Assembly (NCBI RefSeq): GCF_963662255.1
Contig: NC_085046.1
Coordinates: 135,389,392 to 135,453,391, forward strand
DNA from: Cinclus cinclus
Taxonomy: Eukaryota > Chordata > Aves > Passeriformes > Cinclidae
Length of the DNA stretch: 64,000 nucleotides
Direction: 5' to 3'
Numbering within the stretch: the stretch's first letter is position 1; each line of letters starts with the position of its first letter. Shown one piece after another: positions 26,244 to 39,234 of this stretch. The notes under the pieces were generated by a model, which saw only the letters and a list, made by a program, of their open reading frames with translations, was not told where the DNA came from and made no database searches. A program made the position numbers and the translations under genes.

Positions 26244-27115
26244 ATTATCTCAAACACTGCTACCACAGAAGGACTTTGCCATGAGGTAAGTTCAGAATGG
26301 AGTGGCAAGGTGGTGCTGACTGCAGGCCTGGGGAGGCAAGGTCTCGTTAGCACACCCTGAGTAATGCATCCACACAAAAATAACACAAGGGCAAACTGTG
26401 CAAAGAAGAAGCTGTTTGTACACATATCAGTGTCAAACAATAATCATCCACTGTCATGGGACAGATGGTGTCTGTGACCACCAAAACCCTCCCACCCCCT
26501 TAAGCCACCAGTGATGGGAGCTTGAGATAAGATAAAAGTAGTACTATTGTCCAAATGTTATCTTAGACCTAAGGGGAGGTAAACAAAGCCCGGGAACAAG
26601 AAAGTATTGCTGATAATGGCAGAATTTATGGGCCACAAGGAAACCAGCTCCACTATTGCGCTGAAATCAGATTGGATTGGGCAAAAAGCAATGCTGGCAG
26701 GGGAAGATTGTAGCCACCTACTCACATCGAACACTCAAAAGAAGAGAAAGACTGAGCATTTGACTAATTAGCCTTAGAACCAAGAGAATCACTTAGCCAA
26801 TAGAATAAGGGAATTCTATAGCCAATGAGCATTGACTCTCCTGCTTGCAAAAATGTATAAATAGGGAAATATTGAACTACCTGGGATCCCCATTACCAAG
26901 AAGACCAGGGTGAAGAAGGATCAACCACACACCACAGATCTGTGGATGGTGACTATCTTCTGCTTGATCTCTCAGTGTCTCCAACACCATCCTTTTCTGT
27001 ACCTTTCACTCTCTCTCTCCCTGTCTACCTCACTTTTATTGTGTCTGTATTAGTGACTTCAGCATGTGGTCTAGTTTGCAGGTTATTAATTAGATCTCAA
27101 CACTTTATCTGTGGC
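26244..27115 (+). mobile_element. Insert inside a CR1, containing an LTR-like promoter region
   Basis: This ~870-bp segment separates two colinear pieces of one minus-strand CR1. It contains TGTCATGGGACAG (26453) as a possible LTR start, two CCAAT boxes (26797-26801 and 26822-26826) and TATAAATAGG (26856-26865). After these comes a pyrimidine-rich stretch (26990-27030), and the run to ...TCTCAACA (~27101) would give an LTR of ~650 bp on the plus strand. No clear AATAAA follows the TATA box. The nearly repeated AAGAGCACA / AAGAGTACA at its borders may be an insertion duplication or simply CR1 sequence. Family unknown; the 26244-26452 portion is unexplained. Confidence 0.5.
26797..26865 (+). 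promoter_or_regulatory. CCAAT/TATA promoter cluster
   Basis: Two GCCAAT boxes 25 bases apart, then TATAAATAGG about 30 bases after the second. The spacing is that of a classic RNA polymerase II promoter and fits an LTR U3 end. Predicted start of transcription is around 26885-26890. Confidence 0.5.
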
Positions 27116-27556
27116 AAGAGTACATTGCTGACTCATGATCAACTTGAATCCACCAGTAGGTCCAGGGTTGTTTCTGCAAAGCAGCTTTCCAGACAATTAA
27201 TACCTCAGCGTATTCTGGTGCACAGGATTGCACATCCCCTGTAGGACTTTGCTGATCTTCCTGACATTGCTGTTAGCCCATTTCTCCAGCCTGTCAAGGT
27301 CCCTTTGAATGGCAGCAGGACCCTCTGACACATCAGCCACTCTTTCCACTTAGTGTCAACTGCAAACCTGCAGAGGCCACACTGTCTCATCATCCTGATC
27401 ATTAATGAAAGTGAAAATTAAATGGAAACAGAAATGAATGTGGCATTGGCCCATGGGGCACCTTGTTACCAACTAGTCTCCAACTAGCCTTTGTGGTGCG
27501 GATTATCACACTTTTTGGTCTGGATGTTCAGCCAGTTTTCATTCCATATATTATGT
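27116..27556 (-). mobile_element. CR1: CR1 LINE fragment, right part of a split copy
   Basis: The complement of the CR1 RT region: TACATTGCTGACTCATGATCAACTTG, then CATTTCTCCAGCCTGTCAAGGTCCCT, CAGCAGGACCCTCTGACACATC, the RT catalytic region, and GCCAGTTTTCATTCCAT all fall in the CR1 order on the minus strand. The 3' UTR is not directly attached. It is colinear with 26155-26243 across the insert. More diverged than the 16.9-kb copy. Confidence 0.85.
27205..27402 (-). pseudogene. CR1 ORF2: CR1 reverse transcriptase remnant with altered catalytic box
   Basis: An open segment of 65 codons on the minus strand keeps the RT order, but the catalytic FADD box reads FAVD (27366-27355): the first catalytic aspartate has become valine. 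The downstream TLTGWRNG stretch corresponds to the 'DLDRLEKWA' region of CR1. Frame breaks lie on either side. The change most likely reflects neutral decay. Confidence 0.75.
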
Positions 27557-30469
27557 ATTGTAAATGAATAACCTTGCAGGCTTGTAGTTTGCCCTGGAGT
27601 ACCTAGAATTGTCAATTGGATCAATCAAATTTTCCAGTAATGTTCAATCTGAAATAAAAAGCTGTGAAGCATACAGTGAAAGAGTCATAGTCCTGTGACT
27701 AGAGCTGTCAAGTCGATTAAATATATAAATATATAAAAGAAAGGTTGTAACAATCTAAACTTTCATAGACTATATAGACAGTATATTTGCAATCACATTT
27801 GCAATCTGTGTTTGCAGAGAAGAATGTTAACACAGATTTTTAATAACCACTATATATTGGACCCAAAGCTATGTGACTATAGAAGTCATTAAGGTAATGC
27901 AGTATATTATGGTTATTTAGACATACTCTTCAGTATCTTTAAAGATATTTCATTTTGTTTCTGGATAGATTCTCACAGAAATAGCCATTATACCTTTGTT
28001 CCCAGTGTGTTCACAGTGCTTTGCAGCTGTACAACTTTGCTAAGTTTGTTGACAGCTTTAAAGATTTCAAAGAGGCATTTTCTCATCTATGTTTGAATTT
28101 AATCCCAGAAACTGTCAGAATCTGTTAGAAGTAACTAGTGAGTTTCTTATTCAGCAGTAACAGAATATACATTTTTATGGCTTATATATTCTTTTATAGA
28201 AACTTTATGCAGCTGGCATTCTTTACACTGCTTATAGACCAAGAGAATATGTCAAACTTTTGGTTAAATATATATTATCAAACTATGATGATTTAAATGT
28301 TAGGTTTTGGGGTTTTTTTTTTAACATAGCAATTATACACACTCAAGCGTGATATAATTTCAGAAAATAAAAAGCCACAAAAATAGTATTTCAGGCATTT
28401 TTGTTTCTCTTTTTGAAGTACCATACAGTGTTCTATCAACTAAAAATTACCAGAACTTTATTACATCAATATTTAGACAAGAGATTTCAAAAGATCTAAT
28501 CAGTAAGCCTTTATGATTATCTAAAATAAAATAAAAAAGTATAAAAAATATAGCAGTGGAAATACAGGCTTGATTTTAACATGCTTAACATGTCAGTTTA
28601 TCAACATGACTATTATATTGATGATTTGAATTGCATTTTTCACCAGTGACTTGTCGTTGGCAAGGACCAGACAGAGCCTATTGCAAGCACATCACCACCT
28701 GGATAGCCAATGGAACCATATATGACAAATACTATATTTCTTATTCTCTTGCAAACTTGCATGCAAATTCAGACCGAATTTTAATGGCCTGAGATTCAGT
28801 AAGCCAAGATGCAGGTGGGATATGGAGAAGAGTTAAACAAATGCATAAAAGTCAACCAGCCAAAATAAAAAACATACATCACCATGACTACCAAAAATAA
28901 AAAAAAAAAAAATAAAAAACCTAACAGACAAAGAAAACCAAATCAAGCCAGGAAAAGAAACCAAACAAAGCTGTAGTTAAACTTATCAGAAGCATTATCA
29001 GCCTTCATTGAGAGTAAGGCGCAGATAATTCTCAGACTGTCAATTCCTTATATTTAAACCTTAATTTTGGTCAAAAGTTTCAAAATAACTATGATTTGTC
29101 ACCTCCACTGTGAAAAACCTACAATTTACATGTCCTGAAAATCTAAATCACAAGTGATCGAATGACCTTCTAATTCACATTAACTTTTCAGTAAAATTAA
29201 ATAGTTTAATCTTCAATATCTTTAAGCAGAGCTGTTATCACAGTTATGTTCTGCATGATTGAAATTGCTTTCCATTTTAAATTACCATCTTTAACTTGAA
29301 GTCCTGAATCCTCTTACCCTGAGACTTTCAAAACATGAAAAATAAAGACTTAATTTTTTGAAGGTATTTAAAAGTTTTTGGTTGTATCTCTATATTTTTA
29401 TTCCACAATATTTTCCTTTTTTTTTAAATTTATTTTCCAGACTAGTGAACCGAGGTATTCAGGTACCACATAATTTTATATATATTTGCTTACCAAACAG
29501 ATTAATTTTCACTCTAAAACATGATATAAATATCTAAATTGTTGCTTCTAATTTATATTATTTAAAAATTGTTTTCTTGCACTCAAGTAAAAATGCTCAT
29601 AATATTCTCTTTTGTCCTGAAAGAGGAACCTTTACATGTAAAATATGTGCTTCATATGAGGCTATATAATGCTCAATGCAATTGGGTTATTCACAATCAT
29701 ATTTCAGAGAAAGCTGAGAAAATAACTTTGTTAGAACAACATTTTGTTTAAGGAAGTTAGCACAGAATGCCTTTAAATATATTGAAAAGGGTACATATTT
29801 TTTGGTTGAACTTTTATCTTTGTATTTTATTAGCATATTACAATCATATTTTGAAAGCTTTGAAAAAAATGTGAAGGTCTATATTACTTTAACTTGGAGG
29901 CTTATATCAGAAAATTCTTCAACATGAATAGACAGGCTCCCAAAATAATTTACTTGTGCTGAATAAGAAAGATTCCTTCTGCTATTTTGCAAAGAATGAC
30001 TTTTGTAACAGGGCAGGTTGGGGTTTGGGGGGAAGATTATATAAGATGACCCAGGGAGTTGGTATTCTATCCTTTTCTTAATGTCAAATCAGACCTCCAA
30101 TATTTCCTACAGCTTTGGATGCAGGACACTGGTGGGAGAAGCTGAATATGTGGAATCTGTGTTTGCACTTGAAATGTTACCAACAGAATAAAACAAAAGA
30201 GGTGGGTCTACAAGAAATAGCATGACAAACTTTTTAGGGCAAAACAAGAAAGAGCAATATTGGTTCAGCCCAAGAAACATAGAAAGTGTGTGACAGAGAT
30301 AAAAATTAAGAGCCCTTTATTTCAATATGTCTTAACTATGTTTTCATGGAAACTCATAGAATTTGTTATGCAACAAGAAATACAAATTCACAAAATACCA
30401 AAAAATAGCAGAAGAAAGTAAGGCAAGGGAGAAGAGATTTCTCTTTGAATTTCTGTGTGTAGGGGAGAC

Positions 30470-30494
30470 AAGGAAGGAAGGAAGGAAGGAAGGA
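30470..30494. repeat. (AAGG)n microsatellite, short
   Basis: About six perfect tetranucleotide units, ending in an imperfect AATGAAG. Confidence 0.9.
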
Positions 30495-31522
30495 ATGAAG
30501 TTAGTTTAAGAAGGAAAGAAATTAGTTTGGGAAAATATAATAAAAATATTTTCTTTTTATATCTGTATTGCCTGACATCTCTAATGACACACACCAAAGA
30601 AGCTTGTATATTCAGAAGGCATAGACAACTTAGAAAGTTCAATCAATGAATGCTAAAGAAATGGGAGTGTGAGTTAACATGACATTTCACTGGAATTAAA
30701 ATATTCTACTGAAGATTGTAATTAATAGATATTTTCAGAGAGTAGTTAGCTATTACCAATTTTATGCTCACCCTATGGTTTATTAAAGATCAAATAGTGT
30801 TTGGAAAATTACATCTAAAGTTTTGTATCTTTAATTCAAAATTGTTAATTCATTTTTAAATTTTTTTTAATTTATTTTTTAACCTCGTGGTGTCAGTCCA
30901 TAACTGAAAACTTCCAGTGAGAAATTTATTTATAATATCTCCAACAATCTCTGAGAGTTGATTAGAAAGATGGAAAAGAGAGTTTCTGCACTGGCATTAG
31001 GACAGGTATCAGACATTAGAAATGTGGAAAAAGTACATATCAAAGCTCTGACCCACAGAGGTTTAACTAGATTAGACACAACTTATTTCACTTGTATTAA
31101 ATAAAAGTTTCTGTATATTTTCTTTGGGATGAGATCTCAGAATTTGGGCTGATGAAAACAAGACACCATCTGTAGAAAATGACACCTTTAAATTCCAATT
31201 AGTTAAGAGTTATAGATATGTGTACTATAACCTTGTTCAAAAAGAGTCTTTATTTTGATCGTCATCCCCAATGACAAGTACAAAACACGTGCCAGATGGT
31301 GTACATCTTACTTTGAGCAAAGTGATCTTGCACAACAACTACTCAGTTTTTGAACAATCCCTCTTTTGAATCTACATTGTAACATAAGATTATTCCTAAC
31401 TTAAAATCCTTAAACAGAAGAATAAAGCAGTTGCAGATGATCAAAATAATAGAAACAAACTTTTTTTCCTGTTCAGAAATCACCATCAAACATTCTTAAA
31501 TTCTATGTTCAGAATTTGCTGG

Positions 31523-31538
31523 TTTTTTTTTTTTTTTT
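31523..31538. repeat. Poly(T) run, 16 bases
   Basis: Uninterrupted T16 bordering the GC-richer block to its right. If that block is a minus-strand retrocopy this could be its tail, but I cannot name a parent gene. Confidence 0.85.
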
Positions 31539-32195
31539 GCATTATTGATCCATCTGTCATGCACAACAGCCGTGGGCAGAGGGGAAAACACCTGCACTGG
31601 AGTAGAAAATCTGCCAATGCAGGCTCCCCTTTGGCAAGTGGAATAAAAATTCAGCTCTTGGAGATAGGATTGCCTTGTGTCTGTCATCATCCACATGTTC
31701 GTTGGGACTATTTTCAACTGCTGAAGCTAGCAGCATGTAAATACTGATAGAGGCTTCCATTTGTTCTTAAAGCATTCTTAGACTAAATTTTTAAAGCAAA
31801 ACCACAAAAAACCACCCCTAAAAACCTGATGAGCTGTGGGTTACCTGAGTAAAGGAAATGATGCAAGAAAAATTGTAACACGTAAATATGTTTCATAAAA
31901 ATCTGTAAATGTCAAATTCTGACCTAATGGACCTGTGAAAGCCACACACTGTAGACCTACGTTATGTTATGTTATTATAATATAATATTATTGTCAAATA
32001 TTCCTAAATTTTTCACCTGACCAAGACATAGTTTATTTTGGATCTTTGTCCTTTTAGATACAAAAATATAGCAGAACAGTAAGAATGTCCCTTAACCCTT
32101 GAGTAAGTCATGCTAAATTACCATAGCTTGCAGACAATTCCGAGTGATTTTTCCCAATTTTGGAACTGAGGAGCCACAAAAAAAATCAAATCAGT

Positions 32196-32218
32196 TTCTC
32201 TCTCTCTCTCTCTCTCTC
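32196..32218. repeat. (TC)n microsatellite
   Basis: About eleven TC units, followed by a C6 run and further CTCT. Confidence 0.9.
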
Positions 32219-35200
32219 CCCCCTCTCTAGCCAACAGTACCTTATTTTTTAAAAAAACATGCAAAGAAAGCTTATGTAAAATGAGAGTGTGTTCAGGTGA
32301 CAGTTACTCTGACCTGGTTTTAAAATTTTTATGAATCTGATTTGAATTATTTCCCACATGTACCTCTTTCTCTCTGACTGGCAGGAAACTTAGTAACTAT
32401 CTTAGTTAAAGATGTCTACACAGACGTATCTTACATTTCTCTCTGGAAGTTCAGCATCTTGACAGATGAACCACGCTTCTATTATTCAAATGCTTATACT
32501 ATAATACTTAATTCTTTACAAAATTTATGAATAAAATTGCTCTCCTTTTGGCATTAGAAACATCATACTTACCTGTAATCATCTCCTATCACCACCAAAA
32601 AATTATGTGAATACCAATAGTAACATTATTAATCTTGATGTCTTTTCCATGCCATCAAGTAATGATATTCCCCGATATTGAGAACTATCCAGAATCCGAG
32701 ACCTTATTCTCTGTAATCACAGTTTCTCACTTCTCTTATTTAGCATTTGGTAATAGGATGCAATACACATTCAGATACAGAAGTTTCAATAGTACTCCAT
32801 GAGCTGGTTACCTTTGCAAGTCCTTTCTTCTTCCTCACATACTGGTACAGCAATCTAGGCATCACCCTATACCTATGGCAGAGGAGTTAATGTAGCAACA
32901 TTTCATAGACAGGAATGTAGGAAGCTGTCCAATATCTCTAGTTCATATCTTGGTGTTAACATGACATGTTAATGTTTGCAGGGTTTGAATGCAATGGTTT
33001 GCAGGCCTTTGGTATTGTCCCAAGACTTCCCTTTTTCCCTTTTTTTTTTTTTGTTAGAATTAGAAGCACTGTTAAATGCAATTTATAGATTTTATGTGGG
33101 AAAATATTAATAATATTGTTTCTCTTCCATGTCTTTCTCATCTGAGTTTAATGTAGCATTTTTGAAAATGAAGCAGCTGATACTAAGGTTTATGTACCTT
33201 CTTGAATTGGAGATAATGAGTTAGTTTTCCTCTCACAGCTGAGACTCCTATCTTTTCATATAGCACTGTGGGTGTTGATATGTCAGTGTGAATATTGAAT
33301 GTTTTCTGCCCATTTTTATTTAATGTATGAATTCACTTACATTTTTCACCTGCTCTAAATAAGGACAACATATACAGATCCCCAGTAAATGTGATGATGC
33401 AATCTTCTGCTTGAATTGATAACTAAAATTTCAGTGGTTCTGCAAAGGCTAGAGCAACAGGTAAAGAAGAGAAAACAGGCATGCTTAGTGCATGGTGTAG
33501 TCGAAGAGGTGAAATAGCATTATTCAAAACAGTTCATAAGAAGTTGTGGTTGTTCAGTTACACTGGAAGACAGAAAATTTGAAACAGATTAAAAAATGGG
33601 TTTTTTTGAGCAACTCATCTCTTTAAGTCATCATCAGGAAATTCTGTATCAACGGTTCAGCAAAATGAAACCCAAAAGTTTGGGAAGGAGTACAGGCTAA
33701 TATCAAGGAATCTGCCAATACTCCAACACAAGAGTGCTACGAAAGAATTAGACAATTGCCTGAGACGCAAGGTTTTCTAGACTTCAACAGCAAAGACATT
33801 TTTGTCTTCTTGAGAGTTTTCTTTAATCTTAGTGATCCTTCTAGTTCAGTGTCTTTGAAAATAACATATGATTTTAAAATATGGAAAAAGATTAACAATG
33901 GGAAATGTCAAAAGCTGATATTAAATCAAAGCAGAATTTTCCTTAACAGAAAGTCCTAACATAATATGAAAATATGCCCACAATTCAAGACAATAAATTT
34001 CCCTTTTTTTTGGTTAGGTTTTTCCCCCCATTTATTTTTGCTGATATTGTGTTTGCATAAGAAAGAGAAATGTATACAGTGTTCTTCATTTTAGAGTTTC
34101 AGACTCTTTTTGTCTTTGTGAAAAGCAAATGTATCAGTATAAGGAAATTGAAATTACAAAATGGATAGGGAAATAAGAAGGCAAGGTGAAAGGTCAACCT
34201 CCACTGGAAATAAAGAAAAAGCAAAGACTAGTCATTATTTGGGAGTACTCCTTAGAATTAATTACAACACATCTTACAAAAAACAAAAAAAAAAGGAAGC
34301 AAGCATTAACATTATTTTTTTTTCAAAATTTACAGGCGCTTTTTTCACTTTTAGATTATCACACTCTTACACAAGACAGATACTTCATACTCATTCTTCT
34401 CTCTCTTTAATCTTCCAAAATGTATTTTCAGTGAAAAAATGTGACCATTTTCAACTAAGAATTTTTAGTAGGTGTAGTTTGAGCAACAAGCAGATAACAT
34501 AGTTCCTATCCTATAAGTATGTAGGACTGAATACAAGTACAGTTGGAAGATAAATTTTCTTAAGGCATATATTTATTGATAATAGTTAGCTTTTGATATA
34601 TTCGACGAATTACATTTCTGGAGACTATGAAAACAGCTATGAAGTTTAACTTTCCATCCCACATTATAATCCATACTAAATCAAAACCTTCTTTGAAGAC
34701 TTTGATGAGAATGGTGGAAATTATGTCTTCTGAAAGCATTGATTTTAAGTGGCAATCAGTTGCTTATACAACTTTGCTTTATATAACAACTCCTTAGAGG
34801 ATATTTAATGAAATAACAATTATCAAATAGTCAGGCACTACAGGACTATAAGGAAATGGAAAGACATATTGAAGAGAATCTTATTATCAAAAACCTGTTT
34901 AATACAAATTAAAATGGACTTATTCTAAATAGACTAGATGAAATGAGCAGTCTATATCTTTGCAAACTAATATAGTTCAAACATACTATGAAACACAGAT
35001 AGAAGAGTATATTAAAATATGAAGCAGGTACTTGATTGGGATATGAAACTCATGAATAAAAAGAATCCCCAAAAAATCTCTAAAATTCAGATGGGAAGAA
35101 ACCTCAACAATAATACAAAAACCTCCAATCTTTTTCTTTCTGGTGATTCTGCTCCTGAGCCCTGCAGTTTGCAGTTTCCAAAGTTCATTAAACAGATACA

Positions 35201-38001
35201 GAGTTGAACTACCTCATTAACTATAGCAAGGTAGCAGGACATTCATATTACTTTCACAGCACAGGTACAGATCAATCAATTGGATCAATAAAATCAGCAC
35301 CTGCTGCAAAATGAAATGCTTATCTCTTTACTGAGTCACACAGACACAATATTCTGACTGTATGTATTTGATTGGAGAATACAGGTTGTTGGTTACTGGA
35401 AATGTCATCTTGTTGCTCTATAAAGACATAGAAGAAACAAGTTGTCCATGTTTCACTTCAGAAATTTACAGCATAAGGATCGAAGAATAGCATGAAACGT
35501 TCAAAAAACAAAGTTAATCATTAAGCTAGCTACAAAATAATATTTTAGAATGCAATAAGAGAGACTACTTAATATTCTTATTAGGTGATACAGCATTTGT
35601 AATAAAAAAAATCTGTTATTTAAAGTAACGTTCTTGTAAATAGACAAGACCCTTTAGAATTAATATTTTTAAAGTATAAGCATTAAGGGTTTCTACAAAA
35701 ACAAGATCCTGTGTTCATTGCTTCCCAGACTTCGTTCACTGCTCCAACAGTCTCTAGGTCAGAGAGAGAGAGAGAATATTAACTTGTGTTTTTTCTTTGA
35801 ATTTGGTTCTTCCCCAAGATCTTTTCTGAGATTACTGACTTTTTGCATAGTGTGACAGTAAGTTGCTCTGTGTCATCTTCACTGCAGCTTTCCTGGCACC
35901 ATGGAAATTTACAAACATTATTCTTTGTGATAGATGCCTAATTTGAAAATGAGTAATGAGAAGAAAGCTGGCAAGAAGTTTTTAAAAAAGAACAGCCCTT
36001 GATGAACATTAGCATATGTTTCAGTCTAATTCCTGCTTTTCTCTACCTGATTTTTTGTGTTTTTTAATAAAAATAGAACACTGAGTTATGGTTTCTACAG
36101 TATAGGTTATTGAGCAGGCTTCCCACACAGTCCAAAAGAAAAGACTGAAGCATTTGTGCTTCCTTCTGTTATTTTGCACTTGTGCCTGTACATAAAACTG
36201 AGTGCCCCAACACTAGCTGTTATGGACTGGCAGATTTTGAAACTCACTATCTCTACAGGATCAGTCTTGCTGACATTTTATAATAGATTAAGAAGGGAAT
36301 TGATCTGAATGAAACTTCCGAGCTAATAGAGAGATCATAGTTGAAAATAAATGTTCTTTGCAGTAACTAAGCGTCTTTTAGAGGACTGAATATCAGTCAT
36401 TCTTCTTGAGCAGTTTACATGAGACGCTACAAAAGAAAGTAGAATTTTTAAATTACTTAAAAGAGAAGCCTAAGGATTAAATGTTTTAACCCCTGATATC
36501 CTGGGAATTTGTTTTACTCCCAGCTCTTAAGATCATATTGTATTAATATCAAGGACATAAATCCTTTGCTATAATTCCATTAAGTCTCATTCACTTTCCT
36601 GAATTAGTAGCTAGTTGTTCTGAAGGCTGATTGTCTTCTCTGTTTTTAGATTTTTTGTCACTCATAATATTAAAGCAGGGAGAATATTAACTGGATTAAG
36701 GCAGTATTGAAGGTCATAGTAATTAAGACAGAATTCAGGGTCACCTGCACTTGGTGTATGTGATACAGCTCCAGACTGGATAGAAATGTGTCACTTATAT
36801 GTTTAGCTTATCTATTACAGACATACATCTAACTGGACAAATTCTGCAGTTACTTGTAAAGTCTAACCTTACGTGATGTTGTATGTCACTCATAGTAGGT
36901 TTTAAAGTGGCATTGTTAACTAAAACAAGTAATTTTCCCTTTGTGTAAAGAAGAGCTAACTGATGAAGGGTCTGAAAGTATTTTCTCAGGTGGTTGATCC
37001 CATTGGCACACAGGGTATTTCTCAGTGTAGCTAATTAAGTAGGGAATTTGAAGCTACAATGTGTATTCTAAAATGAGCTCAATTGCTTTGCATGGGATGG
37101 TTCAGAGTTGTGGCACTATTTAAATGTTCACAAGTTGTTCTTATCTGCTCTGTAACTGCAGGTTAAAAATGCTGGGTGTCTCCCTAGTGTGCACCTCTTT
37201 CTTGTACCATGTTTGACATATATCTTCTTATATCTATCTAGATGGCTTGAATACTCTGCTGCTGTTACAGTGGCAATTTATTTTTGCATTTAAGCAACTG
37301 AGATGAACTGACTTAAGGCTCTGATTCCTATTTAGATTCAGACCTTGTTAACAAAAGATAGGCATCTATTTTCTTTGAAAATACTGGACCTCAGGTGGCA
37401 ATCCAGGACAGCATCAGTCTTCTGTAAGTCCTGTCAGATATAATCTCAAATGAGAATACCTTTTACCAAGGCAACTGATCTGAATTGCTCAAATTCAAAA
37501 TTTAGATGACTAAATGTGTCAAATTTGCATTGACTCTCATCCACTATAATGGATAATAAATATTCCTCTGTTATGGCTAAAATATATGTTAAAACTTGGT
37601 ATTCTTATGGAAAACCCATATCTAGCATCCTTTAGTTTTACTTAAGAAGCATAAACTTATTTAAAACCTCAAGCCATATCATTGAGTGTTGATTGAAATA
37701 ATTAAATTCAGCTGATTAAATATAAATCAGGCATGCTTACTTTACAACTACAGCTTTGTGAACTGAACTAAATGAATCATTTGTGCTCTTTCTGTGCTGC
37801 CCAGTCTAGTTCTCTGCATGAAGGAAGAATCATGGCTGAACTCTGTGCAATCAGACATTACCATTGCAGCCTCCAGCTCAGTCCTCAAAATAGTTTATTT
37901 TTTATTTCTGTTGAAGGTATGAATTTGCTGGATCCTTTCAGTTCATAGGAAGATGAACTTACATAAAGACTGTCTAAGGAAAGAATGATTGAGTCATTTT
38001 G

Positions 38002-38041
38002 AAGGAAGGAAGGAAGGAAGGAAGGAAGGAAGGAAGGAAGG
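38002..38041. repeat. (GAAG)n microsatellite
   Basis: Ten perfect GAAG units, the same motif class (AAGG/CCTT) as the tracts at 30.5 and 63.1 kb. Confidence 0.95.
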
Positions 38042-38277
38042 ACAGAAACCTTTGTTTTAAAAAATAACATAAAAATTCAACATCTTTCTTGTTTAAATAG
38101 CTGCAACTCCTATGAGCTTCACAGAGAGCAGAAATGCTTCTTCTGAGATCAATTAGCTTTGATACCAAATAATAAGAAACGCAAGACTTGACAAAAGACA
38201 AATTTCACAAATAGATAGAGTCAACTGTGCATTCCTGAATTCAGACATGGTTTGTACTTTAATGATCAAACAATTTT

Positions 38278-38320
38278 GGTGAGATGAGCCAAACAATTTG
38301 GCTCTCACCATTGTGAGAGC
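38278..38320. repeat. Two adjacent overlapping hairpins
   Basis: GAGCCAAA (38286-38293) pairs with TTTGGCTC (38297-38304), and the stem can be extended outward with GGTGA/TCACC past a 3-base bulge. GCTCTCAC (38301-38308) pairs with GTGAGAGC (38313-38320) across CATT. The stems share four bases and so compete. Confidence 0.85.
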
Positions 38321-38580
38321 TGGGTGGAGATTTTGGGCTTGAAACCTTTCAGGCACCTGTGTAAGTGGAAAGGACAGGCTGGGTCTTGCTCCAGTGATGT
38401 GATGCCCTACTCTGCACACCCCACCCCACCTCATTGGGGTCTGCATCCCAGCCTCTGCAATGGTCACCAAGCCCTGGCACACGGCAGGCAATGCTCCTCA
38501 CCCACCCCTGGAGTCCCTAACCCAGCTCCTGACTGGCCACTGGACCAGAAGTCTCATCTGGGGTAAGGGCCCAGGAAAGC
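38321..38580. other. GC-rich patch of unknown origin
   Basis: About 260 bases are C- and G-rich (CACACCCCACCCCACC, CCCACCCCTGGAGTCCC, GGGGTAAGGGCCCAGG) in a very AT-rich setting. Frames on both strands (80 and 112 codons) reflect base composition. It could be a transposon I do not recognise, or a small CpG-poor regulatory patch. No polyadenylation or TATA signal supports an LTR. Confidence 0.35.
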
Positions 38581-39234
38581 CAGAGCATAATTAAGCCAAA
38601 GAACAGTCATGTTCAGAGCAAGCTCATGTCTTGAGCCTACCTTCCCTTGGATTTTATATCAGTTGAAACATATGTGGTAGCTATATTTGCTCTTTTCTAT
38701 ATTTCTTCTAATTCATTCCTCATGAAGTTTGAGTAATTTAAATTCAGATAGGTTGGAATTTGCTAAGTTGAATGGGCTTAGAGCTTGCTAAGTTAATGTT
38801 TTGTGAAATGCTTGATGTTGATTGAATATTGCTTTAAACTTTGACAGAGTTCCCTGATTTTCTGAAGTTTGTTAGTAAAGATTTTTTTGTTTTGATCTCT
38901 TGAGAATATCTTGTCAGTATTTCTCCCTTGCATCTAAATCAGGGTATGCAAAAAACCCCACAATAATATGAGCCCTTTTGAAAGACTTGGTGATGGTTCT
39001 CTGGAGCTTTACAGCCATTACTGGAGATTCCCTAATTGAAGCTTATCAAAGAAGTTGAATAATTGTAATATTGTTCATCCCTTCTCTAGATACTATGTAA
39101 TTAAGCCTAAAAACAAAGTAATAGGAATTAGGAAAGCTCTGCCATAGGCTTGACCCCTCTGAAATAGGCAGAAGTCCTCAGCAGATTATGTTGCTGAGCT
39201 ATGGTCTTGGTTCCCTGCATTTGTGTTTGGTCTG
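38581..39234. other. Unique AT-rich noncoding DNA
   Basis: No gene or repeat recognised. Confidence 0.5.

Larger units (their letters stand above)
27557..38277. other. Unique AT-rich noncoding DNA, about 10.7 kb
   Basis: This is the longest stretch without a confident transposon. Only simple sequence is certain: an A-rich run at 28892-28920, (AAGG)n at 30470-30494, T16 at 31523-31538, (TC)n at 32196-32218, an AG run at 35759-35773 and (GAAG)n at 38002-38041. A slightly GC-richer block at 31540-31760 has overlapping frames on both strands but no recognised domain. I see no exon-like structure. Confidence 0.55.

Noticed and set aside
27149..27154. ATCCAC here and at 26447-26452 as a target duplication of the 26.4-kb LTR
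   Set aside because: CR1 similarity already resumes from about 27116, and the sequence before 27149 does not end in CA; chance match.
30470..30494. Short regularly spaced repeats as a CRISPR-like array
   Set aside because: A plain AAGG microsatellite without spacers, in vertebrate DNA.
37381..37440. CR1-like words near 37.4 kb (CCAGGACAGCATCAGTCTTCTG)
   Set aside because: Only about 25 bases resemble CR1, with no colinear neighbours, so not reported as an element.
38153..38491. 112-codon minus-strand frame over the GC-rich patch as an exon
   Set aside because: Frames are open on both strands here, with no splice-site pairing or domain; composition effect.
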